From Myxococcales bacterium UBA1660 (lineage in GTDB: Bacteria > Myxococcota_A > Polyangia > Polyangiales > Houyiibacteriaceae), in assembly GCA_002320815.1 (NCBI GenBank), contig DCLA01000112.1:1-64000 (forward strand): a DNA stretch of 64,000 nucleotides, read 5' to 3'. This document shows positions 36,264-43,892 of this stretch, in pieces. The notes beneath the pieces were generated by a model. That model was not told the DNA's origin and searched no databases. It saw nothing but the letters and a program-made list of their open reading frames with translations. The translations under genes were made by a program, and so were the position numbers. Position 1 is the stretch's first letter, and every line of letters starts with the position of its first letter.

Positions 36264-38047
36264 GGCCGCGCCTCCCCGAGGAGCTCCGCCTCGAGCTGCT
36301 GGCGTTCGGCCAGCGCCGCGTAGCGCCCGTCCTGGGCCAAGAGCTCCCCGGGCGTGCCGCGCTCGACCACGCGGCCCTCGTCGAGGACCACCACCTGGTC
36401 ACAGCGCGAGGCCGCGGCGACCCGATGGGTCACCAGGATGAGCGTCCGGCCCGCGCCCGCGCGGTCGAGGGCCTCCAGGATGCGCGCCTCGGTGCGCGCG
36501 TCGACGGCGCTCATCGGGTCGTCGAGGACGATCACCTGGGGCTCGTTGAGCAACGCGCGGGCGAGCGCGATGCGCTGCTTCTGGCCTCCGGAGAGCTGCA
36601 CGCCGCGCTCGCCGACCAGGGTGTCCATCCCCTCCGGCAGCGACTCGATCTCGTCCAGGATGGACGCCTCTTCGGCGGCGCGCCGGATCCGCGCCAGCGC
36701 GTCGGGGGCGTCGGGGTCCGTCATGCCGAAGGCGATGTTCCGCTCCACCGTGGTGCTGAAGAGGAAGGGCTCCTGCTGGGCGTAGCCGATGGCCCGGCGC
36801 AGGGCCCGGAGATCGAGCTCGGTCACGTCCCGACCATCGAGGAAGACCTGGCCCTCCGGCGTCGGCGCGAGGCGCGGGAGGAGCGAGGCCAGCGTGCTCT
36901 TACCGCTGCCGACCGCGCCCAAGATCGCCAGGGACCCCCGCGCGGGCACCTCGAGGTCCACGTGCTCCAGGAGCGGCAGGGCCCCGCCGCCGGGCGTCTC
37001 CACCACGTAGGTCAGGTCGCGCACGGACACCGCGCCCGGCCCCGCCGGGACCCAGTCGCCGCTGGCCTCGACCTCGGGCTCGGCGTCCAGGACCTGCCGC
37101 ACCCGGTCGTAGCCGGCGCGGCCGCGCTGGACGACGCTGAGCAGCCAGCCGAGGGCCAGGGTCGGCCAGACCAGCTGGGCCAGGTAGGCGTTGAACGCCG
37201 CCAGTTCGCCCACGGTCAGGGTCCCGTCGAGCACCATCGAGCCGCCCTTCCCGATGACGATGAGCGTGCCCAGCGAGGCGACCAGGAGGAGCATCGGCCA
37301 CATGAGGCCGCGCAGGACCACCAGCCGCATGCTGGCCTCCACCGCGGTCGCGTTGGCACCGTCGAAGCGCTCCTGCTCCGCGTCTTCGATGGCGTAGGCC
37401 CGAACCACCCGGACCCCGGCCAGGTTCTCCTGGGCCACGTCGGCGAGCCGGGCCAGGGACTCCTGGTGCTCCCGGCTCCGCTGGTAGAGCCGCTTCCCGA
37501 AGAAGCGGGCCAGCAGGACGATGAGCGGGAACGGCGCCATCGCGTAGAGCGTCAGCTCCGGGCTGAGGGCGACCATCAGGGCGATGGCGCCGCCGAAGGC
37601 GAAGACGGAATCCACCACCCGCAGCACCCCGAAGCCGACCAGGAGGCGGACTTGGCCGAGGTCGTTGGTGGCCCGGCTCATCACCTCGCCGGTGGCCATG
37701 CGGCGGAAGAAGCTCGGCCCCAGCCGGTGCACGTTCTCGATGAGCTCGTTGCGGAGGTCGAACTCCACGTCGCGGCCCACGTTGAAGACCACTACCCGCG
37801 AGAGCGTCCGGAAGATCCAGAGACCGGCGGCGATCCCCATGACCACCAGGGCCATGGCCTTCACCGTGCCGAAGCGCTCGCCGACCATGGCGTCGATGGC
37901 CTGCTGCAGCACCCAGGGGATCGCCTTGTCGAAGGCGTTGGTGAACATCAGCAGCACCACGCCCAGGACCAAGCGCCCCCGGTAGGGACGCAGGTACACC
38001 CCGAGCTTCTTGCTCGGGGCGGGCGCTGCGGAGTCGGAGGAAGCCAT
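36260..38047 (-). CDS. ABC exporter subunit with degenerate Walker B (heterodimer partner)
   Basis: 595 residues, six membrane helices (LVLGVVLLMFTNAFD onward) then ATPase. Walker A GAVGSGKSTLASLL, signature LSGGQKQRIALARALL intact, Walker B VIVLDDPMSAVD, in which Asp replaces the catalytic Glu, H-loop VTHRVAAAS. First gene of a coupled two-gene unit; the Asp marks it as the non-catalytic-site partner. Coupling helix regions such as FFRRMATGEVMSRATNDLGQ are typical of type IV exporters (MsbA/LmrA-like). Confidence 0.92.
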   Translation of the reverse strand: MASSDSAAPAPSKKLGVYLRPYRGRLVLGVVLLMFTNAFDKAIPWVLQQAIDAMVGERFGTVKAMALVVMGIAAGLWIFRTLSRVVVFNVGRDVEFDLRNELIENVHRLGPSFFRRMATGEVMSRATNDLGQVRLLVGFGVLRVVDSVFAFGGAIALMVALSPELTLYAMAPFPLIVLLARFFGKRLYQRSREHQESLARLADVAQENLAGVRVVRAYAIEDAEQERFDGANATAVEASMRLVVLRGLMWPMLLLVASLGTLIVIGKGGSMVLDGTLTVGELAAFNAYLAQLVWPTLALGWLLSVVQRGRAGYDRVRQVLDAEPEVEASGDWVPAGPGAVSVRDLTYVVETPGGGALPLLEHVDLEVPARGSLAILGAVGSGKSTLASLLPRLAPTPEGQVFLDGRDVTELDLRALRRAIGYAQQEPFLFSTTVERNIAFGMTDPDAPDALARIRRAAEEASILDEIESLPEGMDTLVGERGVQLSGGQKQRIALARALLNEPQVIVLDDPMSAVDARTEARILEALDRAGAGRTLILVTHRVAAASRCDQVVVLDEGRVVERGTPGELLAQDGRYAALAERQQLEAELLGEARP

Positions 38048-38094
38048 CGGGGGAGCGGCGACGGATCGCCGTCCCCCTGTGTCGCGTCAGCGGG

Positions 38095-39732
38095 TCAGCC
38101 GCAACGCGAGTGGCGGCGACGACGCCACCAGACGAGGGCGGGAACGACGATGAGGAAGATCCACAACGGCTTGGATCCGCTGTGCGTGGCGCCGGGAACG
38201 CTGCAACCACAGCCCGAGTTGTCGCGCAGCTCGGCCCCTTCGGTCTCGAGGCAGATGCTCACCATCTCGTCCACCGCGGTGCAGGCGAACCCGTCGGGAC
38301 AGGTCGTGGTCTCGTCGCAGTAGTTGGTGCAGAACCCGGCGCCGGCGCGGAACGCGCACTCCTGGGTCGAGCACTCGTCCCGGTTGGTGCAGGGGTCACC
38401 GAGGCCTCCCACGCTGCCCTCGGGCTTGCAAGCGCCGCAGCCGTTGCCCACGCCGGCCTGGCACTCGTACCCGCTCTCGCAGAGGGTCGCGCCGCCGATC
38501 TGGCAGGGCTGGCTGCAGGTGCCGCGGTCACAGAGGAGCGTGGCGCAGTCGGTGTCCTCGGTGCAGGCCGCGCCGGGTCCGCCGGCGCCGGTGCCGCCGC
38601 GGACGCAGAGGCCGTCGCCGCAGACCGCGCCGCCCTGGCAGTAGAAGTCGACCGGGCAGCTCGTGGCCGGCTGCAGGTCGCTGCACCCCTGGGTGCACAC
38701 CTGCTGACCGCCGGCGAAGGCGCAGAGCCCGGAGTTGCACTCCGCGCTCTCCTCGCAGGGGGTGCCCAGCTCGGAGCCGCCGGTGGGCTGCGGGATGCAG
38801 GTCCCGGTGCCGTCACAGATCTCGCCCGCGGCGCAGTCGGCGGCCGAGCGGCATCCGGTGGAGGTGTCGCAGTTGGCGTTGCTCCCCGAGCCCAGGCTGA
38901 GGCATTGGTTCACCGTGCCGCCCGTGCTGGTGGGCAGCCCGTAGCACTCGGCCCCCGCGGGGCAGTCCGCGCTGCTGCTGCAGGACTGGCCGCAGAAGCG
39001 GCCGTTCGCGTAGGGGATGCAGTAGTCGCCGTTGCCGCCGCACTCGCCGTCGCTGGAGCAGGTGGAGCAGTAGCTGCCGTCCCCCATGTCGGCCACGCAC
39101 GTGCCGCTCTGGCAGGTCTGGCCACTGGGGCAGCCGGTGGTGGTGCAGTCGGTGGTGCCGCCGCCCGAGCCCGGGTAGAGCGCGCAGATGCCGTTCTGAT
39201 CGTCGGCGCCCAGCGCGTCGATGCCGCCCTGGTAGGCGTAGTACATCGCCGCGCTGGAGAGGTCCGAGTGGTCCAGGCCGTAGTAGTGGCCCGCCTCGTG
39301 GAGGATGATGGAGTAGGCGTTCACGTTGGAGCCCCGACCCGAGCCGGTGATCCAGGTGTAGTTCACGCCGTTCATGTCCATCTCGGCGTGGACGATGCAG
39401 GTGGACGAAGCGCTGGTGCCGGTGACGCCGATGGCGCCCGAGCCGTAGGTCCAGCCGCTCTCCAGCCAGTTCACCATGTAGCTGCCGCTGCGGCCGGTGT
39501 AGGACGTCGTGAGCCCGGTGCAGGACACCGCGGTCCAGTCGTCGAAGCCCCGCCGCAGCTCGGTGATGGTCGTGGCGTCGCCGAGGTCGGGGGATGCGTC
39601 GCCCAGGCCGTAGCGGACCGGCAGGTTGCACCACTTGGCGCAGCCGGCCCAGGAGCACTCCCAGGCGCGGGCCTCGGGGAGCCCCACGAAGATCGTCGCC
39701 AGCACGGCGGCGAGAGCGAGGAGGCGGGTCAC
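38095..39732 (-). CDS. Secreted metzincin (matrixin-like) protease, Cys-rich, MYXO-CTERM-like tail
   Basis: 545 residues. Sec signal TRLLALAAVLATIFVG to ARA. Catalytic domain about 24-190, with zinc motif HEAGHYYGLDH (HExxHxxGxxH) and a later Met in SSAAMYYAYQG as Met-turn. About 195-500 is Cys-rich with repeated C...C units (SGQTCQSGTCV, DECSTQECAF), comparable to the Dickkopf/EGF-like Cys repeats of myxobacterial exoproteins. The end is GCGCSVPG, a hydrophobic helix (WIFLIVVPALVWW), then RRRRHSR: the Cys-helix-Arg layout of MYXO-CTERM sorting signals, so it is probably anchored or released at the cell surface. Overlaps the next gene start by 4 bases. Confidence 0.88.
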   Translation of the reverse strand: MTRLLALAAVLATIFVGLPEARAWECSWAGCAKWCNLPVRYGLGDASPDLGDATTITELRRGFDDWTAVSCTGLTTSYTGRSGSYMVNWLESGWTYGSGAIGVTGTSASSTCIVHAEMDMNGVNYTWITGSGRGSNVNAYSIILHEAGHYYGLDHSDLSSAAMYYAYQGGIDALGADDQNGICALYPGSGGGTTDCTTTGCPSGQTCQSGTCVADMGDGSYCSTCSSDGECGGNGDYCIPYANGRFCGQSCSSSADCPAGAECYGLPTSTGGTVNQCLSLGSGSNANCDTSTGCRSAADCAAGEICDGTGTCIPQPTGGSELGTPCEESAECNSGLCAFAGGQQVCTQGCSDLQPATSCPVDFYCQGGAVCGDGLCVRGGTGAGGPGAACTEDTDCATLLCDRGTCSQPCQIGGATLCESGYECQAGVGNGCGACKPEGSVGGLGDPCTNRDECSTQECAFRAGAGFCTNYCDETTTCPDGFACTAVDEMVSICLETEGAELRDNSGCGCSVPGATHSGSKPLWIFLIVVPALVWWRRRRHSRCG

Positions 39733-40352
39733 TGGGTCACCCCGCCCGTCGAGCCGGGAAGAGTCGGCGTGAGCGCGACCGCGTTGGTGACCACGTCGCG
39801 GAAGGTCGCGAAGGCCATGGTGGTCGGGGCGCCCTGGGCGAAGACCATCCGGCCCTCGGTCCAGCGGGCGAAGGCCACCGCCTCGGTGTCCCGGCGCACG
39901 GTGCGCGGCATCCCGGGGACGGCCAACTCGACCACGAACTTGCCCTGGACCATCTCGTGGGTCCGGTAGAAGTCACCGCCCTGGTCCTCGTCGAGGAAGA
40001 CCACCACCTCTTCGCCGAGGCGGTAGTCGGGCACGCCGTCGATGGCGTAGTGGAGCTCGCCCTGGGCGTAGGTGCCGCCGACCTCGCGGAGCACGAGGGT
40101 CTCGCCGCCGGATCCCTTCATCCACTCGTGGACGCGGATCGTGGTGAGCGTGTGCGGCTTGCCGGTCTCGAGGTCCAGGTGGCCGCTGCTGCGCTCCACC
40201 CGGCCGTGCACGATGGCCACCGCGCCGCGGGCGAGATCCTCCAGCGGGATCTCCACCATGACCGTCGCGCGCGCCGGCGAGACCCAAGAGGCCCCACCGA
40301 TCGACAAGAGGGCCGCCACCACCGGGGCGAGCCAACCGAACGTCCGCTTCAT
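39729..40352 (-). CDS. Exported protein coupled to the metzincin
   Basis: 207 residues from ATG 40352 (GGAGA five bases upstream). Signal peptide KRTFGWLAPVVAALLSIGG, cleaved near ARA. The mature part is a beta-rich domain starting VMVEIPLEDLARGAVAIVHGRV and continuing TLTTIRVHEWMKG, VVVFLDEDQGGDFYRTHEMVQGKFVV. No catalytic residues. It is the upstream partner of the protease by a 4-base overlap and may be a chaperone, inhibitor or carrier for it; this is inference from coupling. Confidence 0.75.
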   Translation of the reverse strand: MKRTFGWLAPVVAALLSIGGASWVSPARATVMVEIPLEDLARGAVAIVHGRVERSSGHLDLETGKPHTLTTIRVHEWMKGSGGETLVLREVGGTYAQGELHYAIDGVPDYRLGEEVVVFLDEDQGGDFYRTHEMVQGKFVVELAVPGMPRTVRRDTEAVAFARWTEGRMVFAQGAPTTMAFATFRDVVTNAVALTPTLPGSTGGVTQ

Positions 40353-40467
40353 TCGCTTCTCCACTTCCAAGGCGACCGGACCCACCGATCCGGGAAACCA
40401 CTGCACCATGCCACGAGAATCGCGTCCTGCGTGGAGGGGCGAACCAGCGGAAACCGACGGAAGAGGG

Positions 40468-41256
40468 TCAAGCCTCGACGGACGTCTCCGCAGGCGGCCC
40501 CTCCCCAGGAGCGAGACGAAGATAGCGGTTCGCCCAGCGGACGCCAAGGTAGAAGGGACCGGTGTCCGCGAGCGCGGACACGAGTTTGAATACGTATCCC
40601 GCGGCGATGAAGGTGAGGAGCTGATCCCAGAGCGGCTGATCCGCGTCGATGGGCAGCCCCCCCGCGAGGAAGTGGGTGATGAGGATCACCGCCACCGTGT
40701 CCACCAGCTGGCTCACCAGGGTCGAGGCGTTGTTCCGCAGCCAGAGGTGGCGGCCCTGGGTCAGGCGTTTCCAGAAGTGGAAGAGATGCACGTCCACGAG
40801 CTGGGCCGCCAGGTAGGCGATCATCGAGGCCCCGATGGCCGCGAAGGCCAGCCGGCGGACGTCGAAGAAGAGCCCGCTCTCGCTCGCCGAGGGGAGCACC
40901 CCACCCAGCCAGAGGATGAACGCGACCCACCCGTTGAGGAGCAGCCCCACCCACACCACCGCGCTGGCCCGCTCGCGGCCATAGAGCTCGCTCATCAGAT
41001 CGGTGCAGAGGAAGGTCAGCGGATAGGGGAGCACGCCGACCGCGAGGGGCATGGGGACCGTCACCCCGAAGGCGGTGAAGCTCAGGTCGATGAAGTGGGT
41101 GACCCCCAGGATGTTCAACATCGCCAGGGTCCCCAGGAAAAGCCCGGCCAGCACCAGGAAGAAGTGCTCCCGGCGGCGATGGAGGGTGGCCTCGTCCAGG
41201 ACCGGCAACCCTTCGTAGCGGTGCTGCTCGCTGGGGAGCGGAGCCGCGTGGCTCAT
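40468..41256 (-). CDS. YhhQ-family (VUT) queuosine-precursor transporter-like membrane protein
   Basis: 262 residues, about six membrane segments. Family marks: PLAVGVLPYPLTFLCTDLMSELYGRERA (the PxPxTFLxTD motif with the ELYG end), WVAFILWLGGVLP, IAYLAAQLVDVHLFHFWKRLT and LVSQLVDTVAVILITH. Imports preQ0/preQ1 in the known examples. Start at ATG 41256, 20 bases after the TPR gene. Alternative: another purine-like substrate. Confidence 0.85.
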   Translation of the reverse strand: MSHAAPLPSEQHRYEGLPVLDEATLHRRREHFFLVLAGLFLGTLAMLNILGVTHFIDLSFTAFGVTVPMPLAVGVLPYPLTFLCTDLMSELYGRERASAVVWVGLLLNGWVAFILWLGGVLPSASESGLFFDVRRLAFAAIGASMIAYLAAQLVDVHLFHFWKRLTQGRHLWLRNNASTLVSQLVDTVAVILITHFLAGGLPIDADQPLWDQLLTFIAAGYVFKLVSALADTGPFYLGVRWANRYLRLAPGEGPPAETSVEA

Positions 41257-41276
41257 GCCGCGGGCCCGGTCATCGG

Positions 41277-42473
41277 TCAGGCCAGCCCCTTCTGGGTGGC
41301 GTAGCGCTCGACGCTGCGCCAGGCGCGGTGCTGCTTGCCCGCCCACTCGGTGAGCTGCAGACGCTCGTAGAGCGCCGGGATGGCCAGGCGCCCGCCGTCT
41401 TTCATGTGCCGCTCGATGGACTCGCGGACCTCGCGCAGCGGGTGCCCCTCGGGGACCACCAGCTTGCCGTAGACCAGCCGGCGGCTCGCCGAGCGCTCGG
41501 CCTCGCCGGCGGGGACGATGGGCGAGAAGAAGACCCGCGCGCCGGGGACCCGGTCGGCCAGGGCCTGACCCGCGGCCTCGTCGTCCAGGACGGCGACGAA
41601 GGGCAGCTTCACCTCGTGGCCCACGTGGAGCTGCTCCAGCACCGGGTGCACCGGCTCGCCGGTCTCGGTGGTGGCCACCCGGGCGGGGTCGAAGAGGACG
41701 ACGTCCCCGTAGTCGATGGGGGCCTCGAGGAAGGTCGGCGACGAGACGACCCCGTGGCACGGCGAGAGGGCCTCGACCCAGACCAACTCGAAGCAAGGGT
41801 CGGGGAGCTCGCGCACGCCGAGGCCCGGCTTCGCGGGGGTGCGCACGCGCCGCCGGCCCAACCCATCCACCCGCGGCAGCCCGCCGCCAGCGACCTCCGG
41901 CCGCGGCAGGCCCAGCGCCGCGTAGGTGTCCGCGGCCAGGGCGCCCTCCCCGCGCGCCGTGGCCGCGAGCGCGACCGTGAGCAGCGGGACTCGCTCGCCC
42001 GGGAGCAGCTCCGCGGCCCGCCGCGCGCTCTGGAGGCACTCCTCCCAACGGCTCCGCCACTTGTGCAGCTCGGCCAGCGCGTGGTGCCACCAGCCGCGCT
42101 CGGGCTGGAGCGCGAGGGCCTCGCCGTAGGCCTCCTGGGCGCTGGCGTCGTAGCCGGGCCCCATCCGGCGCAGCGCGTGGCCCCGGTTGAGGGCCACGTA
42201 GGCGCGCAGCTCGGGGTCCAGGTCGTGCCGCGCCAGGAGCCGCGCGGTGACCTCCGTCGCGAGCTGGGCGGGGCCCTCTTCCTCGACCGGCGCGTCCGGC
42301 GGGCGGCGCTCCGCGTCCGCCACCAGGGCGGTCACCACCGCGAGGGCCACCACCGGATCCTCGCCGTGGTGCGCCAGGATCGTGCGCGCTTCGGCCAGGA
42401 GATCGGGCCGCCGCTGGCTGCGAGCGTCGTTCGCCCACGCGAGCGCGACGTCGCGCGGCATGGACTCACTCAT
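41277..42473 (-). CDS. Tetratricopeptide-containing protein of unknown function
   Basis: 398 residues. The N-terminal 190 are helical and TPR-like: TARLLARHDLDPELRAYVALNRG, YDASAQEAYGEALALQPERGWWHHAL, EECLQSARRAAELLPGERVP. The C-terminal half is alpha/beta: ELVWVEALSPCHGVVSSPTFL, DYGDVVLFDPARV, HPVLEQLHVGHEVKLPFVAVL. I cannot name the family. No signal peptide; cytosolic. Upstream of the transporter on the same strand with 20 bases between them. Confidence 0.75.
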   Translation of the reverse strand: MSESMPRDVALAWANDARSQRRPDLLAEARTILAHHGEDPVVALAVVTALVADAERRPPDAPVEEEGPAQLATEVTARLLARHDLDPELRAYVALNRGHALRRMGPGYDASAQEAYGEALALQPERGWWHHALAELHKWRSRWEECLQSARRAAELLPGERVPLLTVALAATARGEGALAADTYAALGLPRPEVAGGGLPRVDGLGRRRVRTPAKPGLGVRELPDPCFELVWVEALSPCHGVVSSPTFLEAPIDYGDVVLFDPARVATTETGEPVHPVLEQLHVGHEVKLPFVAVLDDEAAGQALADRVPGARVFFSPIVPAGEAERSASRRLVYGKLVVPEGHPLREVRESIERHMKDGGRLAIPALYERLQLTEWAGKQHRAWRSVERYATQKGLA

Positions 42474-42608
42474 GGGATTCGCTCGCGAGCGGGAGGGCCT
42501 TCATCGTCAGCGCATAGCAAATCACGGAGCGCGGGAAAGGGGCCCACGCGATTCGTCCTGTCACCCAAGCCCGTCGTGCGGTAAAGTCGCATCGTCGTCA
42601 GAAGACGG

Positions 42609-43385
42609 ATGGGGACTGGAACAATCCGGATGAAGCGCCAGGGAGCAGGGCTGACCGACGTCGGCCAGCGACGCGCCGTCAACGAGGACGCGTTCTTCTT
42701 CGACGACGGCTTGGGACTCTACGTCGTCGCCGACGGCATGGGGGGTCACGCCGCGGGCGAGATCGCCAGCCAGGAGGCGGTGGACACCGTCCACGGCATG
42801 GTGGCCAAGGAGAAGGACGTCCTGAACGCCATCACCGACGGCGACACCTCGGACGAGACCATCCGGCGCGGGCTGCGCGTGATGGAGAGCGCCATCCAGG
42901 CGGCCACCTACATGATCTTCGGGCTCTCCCAGCACGACCCGGAGCGCCAGGGGATGGGCACCACCCTCTCCGCGCTGGCCCTCTGCGGCAGCTTCGGCAT
43001 CACCGCCCAGGTCGGCGACAGCCGCATCTATCTCGTCCGCGACGGGTCCGCGTCGCAGCTCACCGAGGACCACACCCTGGTGGCTTGGCAGCTCAAGCAA
43101 GGCATCATCACCGAGGAGGAGGCGGCGGTGTCGCCCCATCGGAACGTGATCACCCGCGCGGTCGGCAGCCGGGACTACGTCCAGGTGGACACCCGCTTCT
43201 TCGACATCCGGCCCGGCGACGCCTTCTTGATCTGCTCCGATGGGCTGCACGGGTACCTGAAGGACGGCGAGATCCCGGACATCATCGCCCTCGGGCCCCA
43301 GATCGCGGTCCAACGCTTCATCGCCCTGGCCAACCAGCGCGGCGGCAAGGACAACATCACCGCGGTCATCGCCCAGACGGCCTGA
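42609..43385 (+). CDS. PP2C-type Ser/Thr protein phosphatase
   Basis: 258 residues. PPM fold: TDVGQRRAVNEDAFFF (metal Asp in NED), YVVADGMGGHAAGEIAS, MGTTLSALAL, AQVGDSRIYLVRDG, LTEDHT, NVITRAVGS and LICSDGLHGYL with GGKDNITAVI. All metal ligands are present. It presumably reverses phosphorylation by Hanks-type kinases, of which this window has two. Soluble. ATG 42609 or 42630 could start it; the longer one is given. Divergent from the TPR gene. Confidence 0.94.
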   Translation: MGTGTIRMKRQGAGLTDVGQRRAVNEDAFFFDDGLGLYVVADGMGGHAAGEIASQEAVDTVHGMVAKEKDVLNAITDGDTSDETIRRGLRVMESAIQAATYMIFGLSQHDPERQGMGTTLSALALCGSFGITAQVGDSRIYLVRDGSASQLTEDHTLVAWQLKQGIITEEEAAVSPHRNVITRAVGSRDYVQVDTRFFDIRPGDAFLICSDGLHGYLKDGEIPDIIALGPQIAVQRFIALANQRGGKDNITAVIAQTA

Positions 43386-43445
43386 GCCCGCCCCCCGCAC
43401 CTCGCCGGGGTTGAACTCGGGCGCGCGACCGGAAAGGATGCAGCG

Positions 43446-43892
43446 GTGGCGACCGGGGTGACCACGAAGGGGATCGTTCGCTTCCACCTCCGTTTCGGCT
43501 GGTGGTCGCTGCTCCTCTTCGCCTGCCTGGGGCTGAGCCTGGAGGCCATGCACGGCTTCAAGGTCGGGTGGTACCTCGACGTCACCCACGAGACGCGGCG
43601 GCTGATGTTCCGGCTGGCCCACGCCCACGGGACCCTGCTCGCGCTGGTTCACGTCGCCCTGGCCGCGACCTTCGCCCACTTGGGAAGCGATGCCGCCCTG
43701 CCCCGCTCGGCCCACGTGGCCTCGCGGACGCTCTGCGCGGCCAGCCTGCTCCTGCCCGCGGGGTTCCTGCTCGGTGGCTTCGGGAGCACCGGCGGCGATC
43801 CCGGGCTGGGCATCGGCCTGGTCCCCCTGGGCGCGCTGGCGTTCCTAACGGCCCTGGTCTCCATCGGCCTCGCCCTCCGGGGCCGGCCGTGA
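43446..43892 (+). CDS. Small four-helix membrane protein coupled to octahaem cytochrome
   Basis: 148 residues from GTG 43446. About four membrane segments (WWSLLLFACLGLSLE; LLALVHVALAATFAH; LCAASLLLPAGFLLGG; PLGALAFLTALVSIGLAL). Conserved-looking polar patch GWYLDVTHETRRLMFRLAHAHG between helices 1 and 2. The His residues could bind haem or metal. The stop overlaps the start of the next gene by 4 bases (GTGA), so the two are co-translated; a membrane partner of the cytochrome is likely. Family not recognised. Confidence 0.75.
   Translation: MATGVTTKGIVRFHLRFGWWSLLLFACLGLSLEAMHGFKVGWYLDVTHETRRLMFRLAHAHGTLLALVHVALAATFAHLGSDAALPRSAHVASRTLCAASLLLPAGFLLGGFGSTGGDPGLGIGLVPLGALAFLTALVSIGLALRGRP

Noticed and set aside
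38048..38094. Small inverted repeat between the protease and ABC genes
   Set aside because: Only a 5-bp stem; not enough for a terminator call in GC-rich DNA.
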